Shown here piece after piece: positions 10,864-22,852 of a stretch of DNA of 64,000 nt. The stretch comes from Cololabis saira (taxonomy: Eukaryota; Chordata; Actinopteri; Beloniformes; Belonidae): NCBI RefSeq assembly GCF_033807715.1, contig NC_084596.1:35674879-35738878 (forward strand), written 5' to 3'. The notes beneath the pieces are model-generated. The model ran no database searches, had not been told where the DNA came from, and saw nothing but the letters and a program-made list of their open reading frames with translations. How positions within the stretch are numbered: position 1 is the stretch's first letter; each line of letters begins with the position of its first letter. Made by a program: the position numbers and the translations under genes.

Positions 10864-11915
10864 TTGCACAGTGATACAAGTGACTGTGTCCTTAACAGAA
10901 TTGTGCAAACCTTGATGACAGCCCTGACCCACCTTAAGCATCCCAAAACCTATGCCAGGATGCTGCTTGTAGATTTCAGCTCAGCTTTCAACACTGTCGT
11001 TCCAGACAAGCCGATGCTGAAGCTACGTGAGCTGGGCCTGCCTGTGTCTCTGTGCCACTGGATCAGAGACTTTGTCACTAACCGGGTGGTGAGAATAGGG
11101 GACATCATGACATCGTCCTCTCTGGTCCTCAACACAGGCATGCCACAGGGCTGTGTGCTCAGTCCAGCCCACTTCACTCTGTTCACACACGACTGCACTT
11201 CCATCCACCCCACCAACTCAGTCGTGAAGTTTGCAGATGACGCAACAGTAGTGGGTCTCATCTCAGACCTCAACGAGACCCACTACTGAGAGGAGATCCA
11301 GCACCTCACTCAGTGGTGTTCAGCCAACAACCTGATGCTGAACACAGAGAAGACCAAGGAGGTCATTGTGGACTTCAGGAGGTCCAGGAAGACGGATCAC
11401 ACCCCCCTTCTCATAGGTGGAGAAGTGGTGGAGCGTGTGGACAACATCAAGTTCCTCCACATTTCATCTGACATTTCTTGGTCCATGAACACCTCCCACC
11501 AGGTGAAGAAGGCACAACAAAGAGTCTTCCTCGTCAGGAAGCTGAAACGTGCTGGACTCTCCTCTTGGCTGCTCGTGAACTTCTACGGGGCCACCATCGA
11601 AAGCATCCTCAACCTCGGTGTGACAGTGTGGTATGGCAGCTGTACGGCACTGGAGAGGAAATAGCTGGCACGGGTGGTGAGAACTGATCAGGGCATTGTG
11701 GGCTGCCCCCTCGCAGAACTGGACCCTATTTATGCAGGCTGGGTCACGGAGAGGGCCATATCCATCGCCACGGAGCCCAGCCACCCGGGCCACAGACTGT
11801 TTGTACTGCTTCCATCAGACAAGTGGTACAGATACACACTGACTACAACAAACAGGCTGAGGGACAGCTGTTTCCCCAGAGCTGTCAAAGCCCCCCCTTT
11901 GTCCTCCCAAGCATA
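10864..11915 (+). mobile_element. LINE fragment (jockey superfamily, L2/CR1/Rex1-like), RT and C-terminus
   Basis: The plus strand encodes a reverse transcriptase: LLVDFSSAFNTVVPDK near 10966 (first aspartate block), GMPQGCVLSPAHFTLFTHDC near 11137 and KFADDATVVGLI at 11227-11262 (the FADD catalytic box). After these come WCSANNLMLNTEKTKEVIVD, VDNIKFLHI, and a C-terminal CFPRAVK. Stops at 11287 and 11662 break the frame, and the endonuclease is missing (5' truncation, usual for LINEs). The copy is dead but younger-looking than the LINE at 1.9-4.3 kb. Confidence 0.88.
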
Positions 11916-12189
11916 GGCTTTCACTGTTTAAATCCCAAAGTGTAAAACCCTGTAAACTATCATAGAGTTGTGCAGAAGAAGGACCCGGATGCATAAGATG
12001 CAAGCCGACAGCAGCAAGCATGGGATATTTAATTAGTAACCGAAGACACTGTCACAGTAAAGTTATCCTAACAAAACCAAAAGAACTTTGCAGGAAAAAC
12101 TGGACAGAAATAGGCCAGAAAAACAGAATTCAGAGGAGGAAAACAGGCTGGTGGAAAACAAACAGACTCACAAAAGTAAAAGGAGACGC

Positions 12190-12456
<267 letters not shown>

Positions 12457-12459
12457 CTA

Positions 12460-14163
12460 TGAAGACACAGGATCAAGTCAGAAAGTTCAGATTAAACACA
12501 CAATAGAATTAACATGACAGAATGCCACGAGTAAAATAATTAAACAAGAAACAGGTTAAATAAAAGAACCACAGTTTTAAAAAACAACCAAACTAAAAGG
12601 CCTGACTTCATACACCACAACATGTTACGTATGTGAAGTTGTTTGCCAGCTGGGGACTGCTGTGTTCAGGCGTCTGAAAGGCCGGTGGAGGCTGAGCAGT
12701 GTCTGACTGCATCAGCTCCTGTCTAGATACGGTTGTTCCACACAGACTGTGTTTATGACATCCTCCAACGAATTAAATACACTTATGGACTGTACCTCAT
12801 AAAGCCCAACAGATTGTTCACTTTCCTGCTCCGTCGTTATACCTTTTATATATATATAGTTTTTCTTGTTACTGACCTGCTGAAACTTACTATCCTCTCA
12901 TCTTTTTAACTAGATTAACTGTCTTTATGCTCTGTAGTCCCACGTCTGTATGAAAGACTTTCTGCATGAATTCATCCTCTTTTCCCTGGACCCAGACCAA
13001 ACCACTGATATTGTGCATTACTGGAATTTAGGTCTTACTTCAGGGACTTTTTGGAGCCCTGCATATCAATTCTTGGATAAATATTTTAAACCAGTTCTAC
13101 ATCTGAGTCTGATTTGGGTTTAACACCGAGTACAAAGTGGAAAAACCCATGAAAATGTCTTTGCTGTATATTTTAAAGGCAGATATTACATACTATTAAG
13201 CGCAGCACTTTTATTTTACTTCAATGTGTGAGTTTTTATTCCACATTTGATCATTTACAACACTTTATGAAGGCAATATGTCAGATGAGTGACCACTGAA
13301 ACGGGGCAGAGTTATGAATTAGGCTTATTTTTTTAATGTCTGGATCCCGCTGATGTCATTTTAGTTTAAAAAAGTTCAAATGATTATAAGAGACATTATT
13401 TATGCATTGAACTGGGGTGAGAAAATTTGATGTAATAAGTTAACTATTTACGGAAACAATCCAATTTTCTATATAACAACCCTCATACTGTAAATGTTTA
13501 ACAGCAGCAATGATCAGCCTTCCTAGCAGAGCCGCGGCCCAGATCAAACGTCTTGTGGTGTCTGGAGACTTGCTTGAGCTGCTCTGTTAGCTGAAATAGA
13601 GTCTGTTGTTTTGTTTTGGCATTTGCACACCAAATTAACTTTTCATTTCCATGCTAGTTAATTTTTATGCTCAGAATGCACATTCAGTCCCTGGGAGAAT
13701 CAAGCTGCATTAACGAGGCTGATTTCTTGACGCAACAAGGGTTCTCTCTGTTGCCACGAATGACTGTGAAATTACACCCGCCTTTGCTTTTCTCCCAGAT
13801 TATTTTCAGCTCAACATGACTCGTTTTCCGAGTCAGGCTTTCCTCAGAGCACACGAGGAGGGGAGTTCCAGCCCCACTGCCTCAGAGGGGAGGCAGATGG
13901 GCAAAGAAAACAAACATATGAGTGAAGAAGGATCTGCAGGTACACATTTGATGATGATGCTCAATTAGCATTTTCTTCAGATTTTAATTACTTCCGATTT
14001 GCAATCTCGTTTTCAGGGATTCTACTAATATCATCTGCGCAATTTTGCAGCTCAAAATTTGTTCTCAATTTGTACAAGTCTGTACAGTAAATTGTGAATG
14101 TTGATGGTTTACGGTGGGTTCATTTCAAAAGGATTTACCAGTGTCACACCACATGATCTTTCA
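12460..14163. other. Intergenic, nothing recognised
   Basis: No open frame of note lies in this stretch. The flanks of the ACGC microsatellite (12040-12190 and 12460-12600) are A-rich and may be repeat-derived. No exon, RNA gene or clear transposon end was recognised. Confidence 0.5.
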
Positions 14164-14170
14164 CCCATAG

Positions 14171-14768
14171 GCAGGCCAGCTGACAGTCTTGCCGGGGCCC
14201 CGGACAAAATAATCTAAGATGGGCCCCCCTGCGCCCGGATCTCTCCTTCTCCCTCTTCCTCTCCTCTCCCTCTGCTCTTCAGGTTTTTATACAAGCTAAT
14301 GGACGTTAACATTAGAGCTAGCCAGTTAGGTTAAGTTAAGGACTTTATTAATTCCAGCTTCACCGTCACCACCCTTTTTTAAATATTTGTGTAGAGAATC
14401 TCGGAGACCTCTATTTTCTTTTTCTCTTCTTCTCTTTTCTCTTCTTTTCTGAGCACCAGACTTGTGCTGACCGGACATTTTGACCATTCTAATGGTTGAA
14501 TTAAATGATAACATCAAATTTTGATCAGCGGCCAAACCATTTTTGTGTTGGGGGTTCTTGACCACAAGGACAATTAGGAAGAAAACAAATAACAAGCTTT
14601 TATGTAACTCAAATACTACATATTTTTTCCACAAATAGGCATATTTTGAAACATTTTGAAAAATGATTCCATAATTTAATGAGAATATTTTTTTTTTTTT
14701 TCTGTTCTGGGCCCCTATCCTGGGCCCGGGACAACAGGCCAGTTTGTCCCCCCCTATCGGCGGGCGTG
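14171..14768 (-). mobile_element. hAT-like element remnant with 7-bp CCCATAG direct repeat
   Basis: The segment begins GCAGGCCAGCTGACAG and ends GGCGGGCGTG, with weak inverted similarity. CCCATAG sits at both edges (14164-14170 and 14769-14775). G/C-rich ends with GGGCCCC blocks surround an AT-rich core. On the reverse strand near 14326-14480 a frame contains MSGQHKSGAQKRREKRRREK followed by LRDSLHKYLKKG. This resembles, from memory, the N-terminus of ZMYM/DUF4371-type hAT transposases. The catalytic part is absent. Confidence 0.5.
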
Positions 14769-14775
14769 CCCATAG

Positions 14776-16205
14776 GTATGCCATACATTGCAATTGAAAG
14801 AACTTGTGCACAACAGACACCATGCACCATTATAGTCACAGAATATTTATTTCCCCAGAGCCTCAAAAGCTTTTATAAGTTAGGCACAATCTCTTTTTTA
14901 AGTAGGCAGTCGTGCAGCTGCTTCTGATCACAGAACCATGAATTTAAATCCGCCTTCATCTGGCCACTCTTCCACTTCAGCTCTTTCTAAACTATGCTGC
15001 TGAATTAAATGGAGTGTGCTTAGCAGTGGAGCCCTGAAACTCTTAACCCCCACTAATGCCTTCATGCACACGTTGTTGCTTCAGCTCACTTGTAAAGGAC
15101 CAATGCTTGAACGCCACGATTGACTTTTTAAACAATTATGACCACTCCGTCTGTTGCTTAATCCGCTTTTTTCTCCCTACAAGACCTCCATCTCCTCCTC
15201 TATTTTACATACTAAGAAGTGCAGCAGTTGTTTCGCGGTAACTTGAAGCTAAATCAGCGTTAATATTAGGGTTATTTTCTGTGATCAAATTTAAATCCGT
15301 GACACCTCCAGAGCAGCTTGGTATCTGGCATAACTTAAAACGCTGTAATTATCTCAGAATGAGAAAAACCATGAATCACAGGGAGAGGCTCATGCTGTAA
15401 ACAAGCAGGTTCAGCTAGACTGTTTTCTGTTTGTTCAAATAACTGAAAGCCTCCTGGGCAACAGAACTAATGGTTTATGAATCCACATAGTCAGTGCTCG
15501 ATTCACCATTTCTTCTAAACAGTCTCAACATCTAAAAACTCTTCCAAGCATGTTTGAGGTATAGATATGATTAATCCACATGTGGGAAGTCTGGGAACAT
15601 GTGGGCTCAGTCAGAAACATAAAAAAGCTAAGGATGCTCTTGGTGGGATAAAACTTAATTACTTTTGTGTGTGTGTGTGTGAGAAATGCATTGAAGTGAA
15701 TGGATTAATTTTCTTGTTAGCAGGAATCAGAGCATAAATGGGTCTGTGGTCACTGTAAAAATTATGTTTGTGCTAAAAGCTTTACACTGAGAACAAGAAA
15801 GACAGTTTACGTTAGATTCAAAAGCTTCTAGCAGCCTTCAATTTCAGTCTTTGTCCTAATCATATGGCGTACTGGGCCTTGGTCATAAAACATTGCTCCG
15901 TGAAGTGTCACTAACGCCAACACAAAATAAATAAATAAAAGATACATTAACTCTGTCGGTGGGCTGGAAAAACCAATTGCATCTGCTTAGCCATGGAAGG
16001 ACAACTTTCCTACCATTCATATTTATTTGGTGACAACAACAGAAACTATAACAAAAAGTTTAAGTAATGAGTAAAAGTAGATTTACCAGAATGGATAGCA
16101 GGATCCTTGCTCCGCAGTCATAGACCTCCACTTGTAAAATTCAGTATTTTGAGTACATAATTCCATGCTTTCAGTATACATTATTGTTCTTCCTTTTATC
16201 AGATT
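14776..16205. other. Intergenic, nothing recognised
   Basis: AT-rich, apparently unique sequence with only short open frames. A short TG run occurs at about 15665-15681. Confidence 0.5.
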
Positions 16206-16207
16206 TA

Positions 16208-16494
16208 CAGGACTGTCTCAGAAAATTAGAATATTGTGATAAAGTCCTTTATTTTCTGTAATGCAATTACAAAAACAAAAATGTCATACATTCTGGATTC
16301 ATTACAAATCAACTGAAATATTGCAAGCCTTTTATTATTTTAATATTGCTGATTATGGTTTACAGTTTAAGATTAAGATTCCCAGAATATTCTACTCTTT
16401 TGAGATAGGATATTTGAGTTTTCTTAAGCTGTAAACCATGATCAGCAATATTAAAATAATAAAAACAATATTCTAATTTTCTGAGACAGTCCTG
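16208..16494. mobile_element. Tc1/mariner MITE, 287 bp, TA target
   Basis: The left end CAGGACTGTCTCAGAAAATT and the right end AATTTTCTGAGACAGTCCTG are perfect inverted repeats, each bordered by TA (16206-16207, 16495-16496). A second internal inverted pair (CTGATTATGGTTTACAG near 16348 and CTGTAAACCATGATCAG near 16430) makes most of the element a hairpin. There is no coding capacity. Confidence 0.92.
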
Positions 16495-16496
16495 TA

Positions 16497-17067
16497 TATG
16501 TGCCTGTATTGTAATAGTTGGTTTCCAAGGTACCAGAAGGTGCACACCAGAAATAACACAGGACGCAGACTTGCGCTGAGAGGTCTTTTAGTCAAACATT
16601 CATTGATCTAATTCAGCCAGATTGGAGCATGGATGTACAGTATCAAACAAACTTGTTAGCTCGCAAAAATATGTTGATGACTAACCTGAATAACAGAAGA
16701 CCAAATTAATGCACACTTTAGATCTGAAATTAATATTTATTGTGAGAAAGACGGCACTCACTTTGTGATTTTTTTTCCCATCCTGAACTGTGAACGATGT
16801 ATCCATTCTAGTGTGCTTTTCAGAGAGCTGCAGCTACTCACTCATGCTGTGGATGCTCCACAACAGGCTGGCAGACGAGATAGAGTGGTGGGATTACGGA
16901 TTTACTCACAAGTATTATGGACTCAGTTCAAGAGAAAATGGTTAGTGTTTGCCAAAAAAAGAAAAAGAAAATCAATAGGTTTGCTATTTTGCTCCTGCAA
17001 TGAGGACTTAATGGCACTATTGTTGTTGCAACCAAACAAGACTTTACTTGTAAATGCTGTAGAATTT

Positions 17068-17132
<65 letters not shown>

Positions 17133-18915
17133 TACCACACAGAGTTTTTAAGTGGTCCAGTGAAAATAACATTGATGAAAAATAGATATTTGGAGTAGTT
17201 TATATTTTTATAGTTTTTTCAGACTGACCTTGTAATGAGAAATACACAGAGAATGTCTCTTAAGGTTTTTCTATTCTCACTTGTTTGGAAAGAAAATATT
17301 TTAAAAAAAAATGGAGATGAGCTGGTCTTAATGCACCTTAAATGCTTCTTTTTAATGCCACATTCTTGAAGATTCAGCACAGTTAATAGCAGCTACAGTA
17401 TATCATCACTACTACCTCTCCAGCCTCATCCTACATTAGCATATGGGTTTACGATGTTTTACTGCTGCTTCTTCATGTTCATCCAAATGTTTTGGATCAC
17501 ATGTTAAGCGTGAGGTGCTTTAAACTTAGAGATGATCCTTGTGAATGTGCCACTGATTTTCTTGGGACGACAGCCATCGTATTCTATTGATGGTTGGATA
17601 AAATAGTTTGAGCCTGATGTGAGTGTCCTGATGGAAATGTATTAAATTGAACATCTCTGTTGCCATCCCATACTGGGCAACTACAAAATCTAGGCAGCCA
17701 GGTCCATCTAAGGCCTCAAAGATGTTTGGAAAAAGCCCCTGAATTCCTGAAAGGAAACGTAACATGCCCTTTTTCACTTAATGAATGGTCAGTGCCATGC
17801 TTTGGTGAAAATGCCAGAGAAACCAGGTACAAAAGGAATATTATATGTCACCTCTGTTCATAGCAGCAACTTCTATGCGAGGAGTGAGCTACTCCACCAT
17901 GGTGTTAAAACAGATCCTTACTACAGCTTTGCTCTTTCATGTTAATGCATCTTGGTCACACTCAACAGCCCTTGAAGCACATCATTACCATATGAGAGAG
18001 CATGCAACACTAAGCCTGTGAGAGTACACTCAACACACCACCATCAACCAAACCATTAACTATTGACTGTCAATTTTATTTTGAAATGTTTCCCTCATCT
18101 TCAGTTTAGCTGAGCCAGTCGGTATGACCAAAGCTGACACCTTTCAAAGCAGCTGCTAGGAACGGAGCTCTAAAGACGGTCATTGGTGTGGCTTTTTAAG
18201 CAAATTAAGTCACTGACATTTTACTAAGGCCTTAGGAAACTGTGTCAAATTGTTTCCTTGAACAGATCAGGGAAGTTGTACAACTAATCAGCAGGGAGAT
18301 TAGCTCAAGTTGTCCTCATGTAACCTATGGTAAAAATGTATGAAGTAGATGAATCAGAGAGGATAGAGTTTAATAACAGCAGGAATTCGGTTGATGTGGA
18401 GCATGTAGGTCCACGCTGTCTGGGTTGGCGGAGTGCAGCACATGCAGCTAATAAAGCAGTCTTTGTGTTAATAGCTGTTTCACACTTGCTCTTGATGCAT
18501 CCGGGCCCATTTAGCATCTGGCTGCTAGGATTCAGTATCCCCATGCAGAGTTAGTGTAGCAATGTATAGATACATTTTATGCCTCAGGGAAGCCCTAAAA
18601 ATAGGTGACAAACTTTACAGTGCATCCTGTGAAAATGTGTACCCGGAATAATTAGCTTCTGTGAGAATCCAGAGACTATAGTTAAGGACAGATACTGGAA
18701 GTTCACTCCAGGATAGGATTCCTCTGTCACTCTTCAGAACATGACTTACTATGCAAAATATTATCGAAACTGAATGCAATTATGTGCAAACAGTTCAAAC
18801 ACTTTTGTTAAGTGAATTAGACTGAACAATTGTTTGTTTTAAGCGAATGCTCATTTTAAATTTGACTTGAGCAAAATGCCAGATATGATATGAAATGTAT
18901 CACAGTTTAAATTAG
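16497..18915. other. Intergenic, no gene recognised
   Basis: Apart from the TG microsatellite at 17073-17131, I recognise nothing. The 83-residue reverse frame at 17526-17777 and others are unassigned and lack exon-like context. Confidence 0.5.
17073..17131. repeat. (TG)n microsatellite
   Basis: A perfect TG run of about 29 units. Confidence 0.98.
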
Positions 18916-18917
18916 CC

Positions 18918-20140
18918 ATGAGGGGCCTCACAAGCTAGCGTTCTCATAGTGCCTGTCCCAAACCAAGATGAATGGGGAGGGTTGAGTCAGGGAAAAGAGG
19001 AGCCAGTAGTGCAGAGAATAAAGGTGGGTACATTGCATGTCCAGGAAACCAAGTGGAGAGACAGCAAAACTAAAAAACTGGAGGAGGATACAAACTGTTT
19101 TATTTTGGAGTAAATGATAGGAAAAATGGTTTATGGGTGATTGTGAAGGAAGAGTGTGTGAGGGGAGTGTTCTGAAAATAAAAACAGTCCCAGATGATGT
19201 GATTATCATGAAAATAGAAACTCGATGAGTGATGATGAACATTGTCAATGATAAAGTCCCACAAATTGGTTGAGATTCACCTCTCTCCTCCAGTGGTGAC
19301 AGAATAGTCGTTGGACGAAACTTCAGTGGTATTAGGGAGGGGAACAGTGGATATAATGAGGTGATGGGCAAGTATGGTGTTAAGAACAGCTACACGGGAG
19401 GACAAATGATGGAAGACTGCAAAAAGTATATAAATAGCAGTATTGAATACATACAAACAAAAATGGGAGTAGCACCAGGTAACATATAAGAGTGGTAGTA
19501 GGAGTTTGCATGGTGGCTAGATTGTTTACAGAGTCTGAAAGAGATTCGAGATTGTCAAGAGTGACAAGACCGAGCAGGATGGTAGTATGCAAGATTACTT
19601 TGTTGATATAAAAGAGTAAAATAGTAAAAGGTAGAGCAGAAGATCAAGTGGTAGTAGTTGGAGAAGGAAGGCTGGAGGGGTCAAGAATGACCCTGGGAGA
19701 TTGGGAAGGACTTCCAGATGACTGAGCAACTACTGAAAACATTATCAGAGTAGGTCGGTTGTGTCATCTGGGCAGAGGAATGGCAATAAGCAAACTTTGT
19801 GATGAAATGATAAGGTTCTGTGGAATTTTAAAACAGGTGGGGTACCAAGAGAGACAAAGAAGCTAGGCAGGAGTGCAAAGAGATTGCAATGTAAGGCACA
19901 GAGTGAGGTGGCGAAGGCTAAACCGGAGCTTCCTGATGAGTTGTAAGAGAGGCTAAACACTAAGGAAAGAGAGAAGGATTTGCACTGTCTGGTGAGACAG
20001 AGAGATCCAGATGGAAAGGATGTGCAGCAGGTTAGGGTGATTAAGGATAGAGATGAAAATGTGCTGACAAATGAGGAAAGTATTAGGGCAAGATGGAAAA
20101 AGAACCCTGGAGAACAGATGAAAGGAGAAAATCAGCACAC

Positions 20141-20207
<67 letters not shown>

Positions 20208-20555
20208 TGGAGAGGGCAGCACCTGTAGACCAAGAAGTACCAAGAATCAGAGAGGTTGAAGTGAAATCAGCTGAAGTACTTGAACTGAACAAGAATGAAG
20301 AATAGCATAGCTGGGCCTGATGACATAGTAAACATGTCATGTGACATACTGGAGGTATAGACGTGTCCAGGAGAGATGGGAATGGAGTATGTAGTTAGAT
20401 TGCTCAACAACATCTTGGAGAGTGAAAGAATACCTGAAGAGTGGAGGAAAAATGTACTAGTGCTGATTTTCAAGTATAAGAGTGATGGCCAGAGGTGTAT
20501 CAACTACAGAGATATAAAACTGATAAGCCACATGCTGAAAATGTTTCAAAGTTTA
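18918..20555 (+). mobile_element. RTE-clade LINE, part 1 (endonuclease to start of RT), decayed
   Basis: Across stops and frameshifts the plus strand follows an RTE ORF. It shows GGGYKLFYFGVNDRKNG near 19082 (endonuclease), QKWE.HQVTYKSGSRS near 19455, and VRVIKDRDENVLTNEESI near 20034 (linker). The RT start is at 20376-20540: ILESERIPEEWRKNVLVLIF, then the degraded CINYRDIKLISHMLKM, equivalent to the usual NYRGIKLMSH block. The copy breaks off near 20545-20560 at a dispersed repeat and resumes after 21430. Reverse-strand open frames over this stretch are antisense shadows. Confidence 0.85.
20143..20204. repeat. (GA)n microsatellite inside the RTE LINE
   Basis: A perfect GA run of about 31 units that interrupts the linker of the LINE. 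It produces low-complexity RERE/SLSL frames on the two strands. Confidence 0.98.
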
Positions 20556-20714
20556 TTTAGACGGGACAATGCATATTCATGAACACTACATTAAGCAGTG
20601 TAAATACACCGGGTTTAGCAGAAATGCTAGTTTCCACCCGCAGTCCCCACAAACAACCAGACACACTCACACTCACACCTACGGGCAATTTAGAATCATC
20701 AATTTACCTAGCAT
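20556..20714. repeat. Dispersed repeat, left half (split by a hAT insertion)
   Basis: GACGGGACAATGCATATTCA, GCAGTCCCCACAAACAACCA and CACACCTACGGGCAATTTAG belong to a common fish interspersed repeat as I recall it. The sequence stops at CCTAGCAT, where the hAT element begins, and continues after it at 21332. Confidence 0.7.
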
Positions 20715-21323
20715 TAGGGTTGCCACCTTTCAGAAATAGAAATAAGGGACGCCCTGATTTCAGCAGAGCAGGAGCCAAAAAAAAAGCCCCAAAACTTCTA
20801 ATCTGAATAAAAATGTGTTTATTTTATATGAAAAAACTAAATGCTTTGATTTAAAGTTTAAAGTGCTTTAATAGCATTGAACTTGCATGACTGTACAGAC
20901 AGCCAACTGCAACAGCCAACAGCAACTGAAATATCCTCCTATGCTCTGTATGTCCACATCAGCCAAGATGTATAATATAGCTACAGGTGAAGAATATGGT
21001 GTAAAAGTTAATTTATTTCAATAATTCAACTAGAATATGGTGTAAAAGTTAATTTATTTCAATAATTCAACTAGAATATGGTGTAAAGGTTAATTTATTT
21101 CAATAATTCAACTAGAATATGGTGTAAAAGTTAACTTATTTCAATAATTCAACTAGAATATGTTGTAAAAGTTAATTTATTTCAATAATTCAACTAGAAT
21201 ATGGTGTAAAAGTTAATGAAAATACGGTACAAATCGTGTCCCGTATTAGTTCAATACGGGACGCAACATTTTTTTCTCAAATAAAGGACAATTCCGTATT
21301 TTACGGGACGGGTGGCAACCCTA
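20715..21323 (+). mobile_element. hAT MITE copy A, 8-bp TSD CCTAGCAT
   Basis: The ends TAGGGTTGCCACC and GGTGGCAACCCTA are perfect inverted repeats. The 8-bp target duplication CCTAGCAT at 20707-20714 and 21324-21331 is exact, as expected for hAT. The interior has five complete 41-bp tandem units and part of a sixth, and there is no transposase. Subterminal TACGGGAC motifs occur near the right end. Copy B at 22284-22844 is the same family in opposite orientation. Confidence 0.95.
20994..21216. repeat. 41-bp tandem array in hAT copy A
   Basis: Units beginning ATATGGTGTAAAAGTTAATT start at 20994, 21035, 21076, 21117, 21158 and 21199, exactly 41 bp apart. There are five whole units and one partial unit with only a few substitutions. 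Confidence 0.97.
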
Positions 21324-21430
21324 CCTAGCATGCATGTTTTTTTTGGACTGTGGGAGGAAACCGGAGTACCCGGAGGAAACCCATGCAAGCACGGGGAGAA
21401 CATGCAAACTCCACACAGAAAGGTCCTGCT
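21324..21430. repeat. Dispersed repeat, right half
   Basis: CTAGCATGCATG, GGACTGTGGGAGGAAACCGG, AGTACCCGGAGGAAACCC and GGGGAGAACATGCAAACTCC complete the interspersed repeat begun at 20556. The hAT element plus its target duplication splits it. Confidence 0.75.
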
Positions 21431-21439
21431 TCATACATG

Positions 21440-21860
21440 AAGTATGAAGTGCAGAGTCAGAAACATATGTTAAAATGGTACAGGACATATATGAGGACAG
21501 CATGACAGGAGTGGGATATCTAGTAGATGGGTGGAAGTAGATGAACAGATGGGTGTCAGGTGAAAGTGGGACTGCATCAAACATCGACCCACCCTGAGAG
21601 TTTGCCACATGGTGGCAAACGCTTTCTTGTTTGCCACCGTGGTGGATAGGTTGACAGATGAGGTCAGGCAGGAGTCTCCGTGGATTATGATGTCCGCAGA
21701 TGACATTGTGATCTGTATCGAGAGTGAGGAGCAAGTGGTATACGTAGAGATATGCATGAGCAAGACAGAACACACACAAGGACAAATATGTTCCATTCTT
21801 CCACTAAAGAAAGAAAAACCCACAATAGTCAGTGAAATAAATGAAAACTGACAAAGTGAT
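21440..21860 (+). mobile_element. RTE-clade LINE, part 2 (RT catalytic region)
   Basis: Resumes the LINE of part 1. MVQDIYEDSMTGVGYLVDG is encoded at 21477-21533. From about 21624 the frame reads FATVVDRLTDEVRQESPWIM and then MSADDIVICIESEEQVVYVE, the usual FADD box having become SADD (GCAGATGAC at 21696-21704). Roughly 130 residues between the two parts are missing, so a deletion accompanied the interruption. It is dead. Confidence 0.88.
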
Positions 21861-21864
21861 AACA

Positions 21865-22275
21865 AATAATAATCTGCCAAACATTGACAGATGAAAATTT
21901 CTTTTGAACCGACCTTTAACAGAATCATTTAAAACAAATTAATGAGACTGGCCTTGATGAATTAGTTGGTACCTGTAGAAAAAAATTGAAAATAATTTAA
22001 CCATGGTGGCATGTCATTAACTAAAGTGTTCACTGTAATTAACATCACAAGTGTCTCCAATCTTTCAATCAGGCTTTAAAAAAGGAAAACTAAGGGATGC
22101 AAAGTGGTGTCTGCTGAGTCCAGCTTTCCCTCGCAGTCCAAACATATGCACGTAGGGTTGACTGATGACTGGCAAATGTACAGATGAGTAAAAGTGAGCA
22201 TACGTGGTTTGTTTCATTTGACTCTGTGTGGCCATGTAATGGCTCTTACTTCTCACCAAAACACATCTAGGATTG
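21865..22275. other. Spacer between RTE LINE and hAT copy B
   Basis: AT-rich sequence. It may include decayed LINE 3' sequence, but nothing definite was recognised. Confidence 0.4.
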
Positions 22276-22283
22276 GCTCCAGT

Positions 22284-22844
22284 TAGGGTTGCCACCCGTC
22301 CCGTAAAATACGGAATTGTCCTTTATTTGAGAAAAAAATGTTGCGTCCCGTATTGAACTAATACGGGACGCTATTTGTACCGTATTTTCATTAACTTTTA
22401 CACCATATTCTAGTTGAATTATTGAAATAAATTAACTTTTACACCATATTCTAGTTGAATTATTGAAATAAATTAACTTTTACACCATATTCTAGTTGAA
22501 TTATTGAAATAAATTAACTTTTACACCATATTCTAGTTGAATTATTGAAATAAATTAACTTTTACACCATATTCTTCACCTGTATCTATATTCTACATCT
22601 GGGCTGATGTGGACGTACACAGCATAGGAGGATATTTCAGTTGCTAGTGTGGTTGTCTGTCTGTACAGTCATGCAAGTTCAATGCTATTAAAGCACTTGA
22701 AACTTTAAATCAAAGCATTTAGTTTTTTCATATAAAATAAACACATTTTTATTCAGTTTAGAAGTTTTGGAGCTTTTTTTTTGGCTCCTGCGCTGCTGAA
22801 ATCAGGGCGTCCCTTATTTCTATTTCTGAAAGGTGGCAACCCTA
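22284..22844 (-). mobile_element. hAT MITE copy B, inverted relative to A, 8-bp TSD GCTCCAGT
   Basis: It has the same TAGGGTTGCCACC ends as copy A. The exact 8-bp target duplication GCTCCAGT lies at 22276-22283 and 22845-22852. The internal order is reversed relative to copy A. The tandem array has one 41-bp unit fewer, which accounts for most of the 48-bp length difference. No transposase is present. Confidence 0.95.
22390..22574. repeat. 41-bp tandem array in hAT copy B
   Basis: The reverse-complement units end in ACACCATATTC at 22410, 22451, 22492, 22533 and 22574, exactly 41 bp apart. Confidence 0.97.
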
Positions 22845-22852
22845 GCTCCAGT

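Noticed and set aside
17526..17777. 83-residue reverse-strand ORF with FEALDGPGCLDF
   Set aside because: It reads like a coding fragment but matches no family I know and has no exon borders; it may be an unrecognised repeat.
18928..19371. 147-residue reverse-strand ORF
   Set aside because: It is antisense to the RTE LINE endonuclease region, whose protein motifs read on the plus strand.
20994..22574. Regular repeats suggesting a CRISPR array
   Set aside because: The 41-bp units are directly adjacent with no unique spacers and lie in two eukaryotic hAT MITEs; this is a tandem array, not CRISPR.
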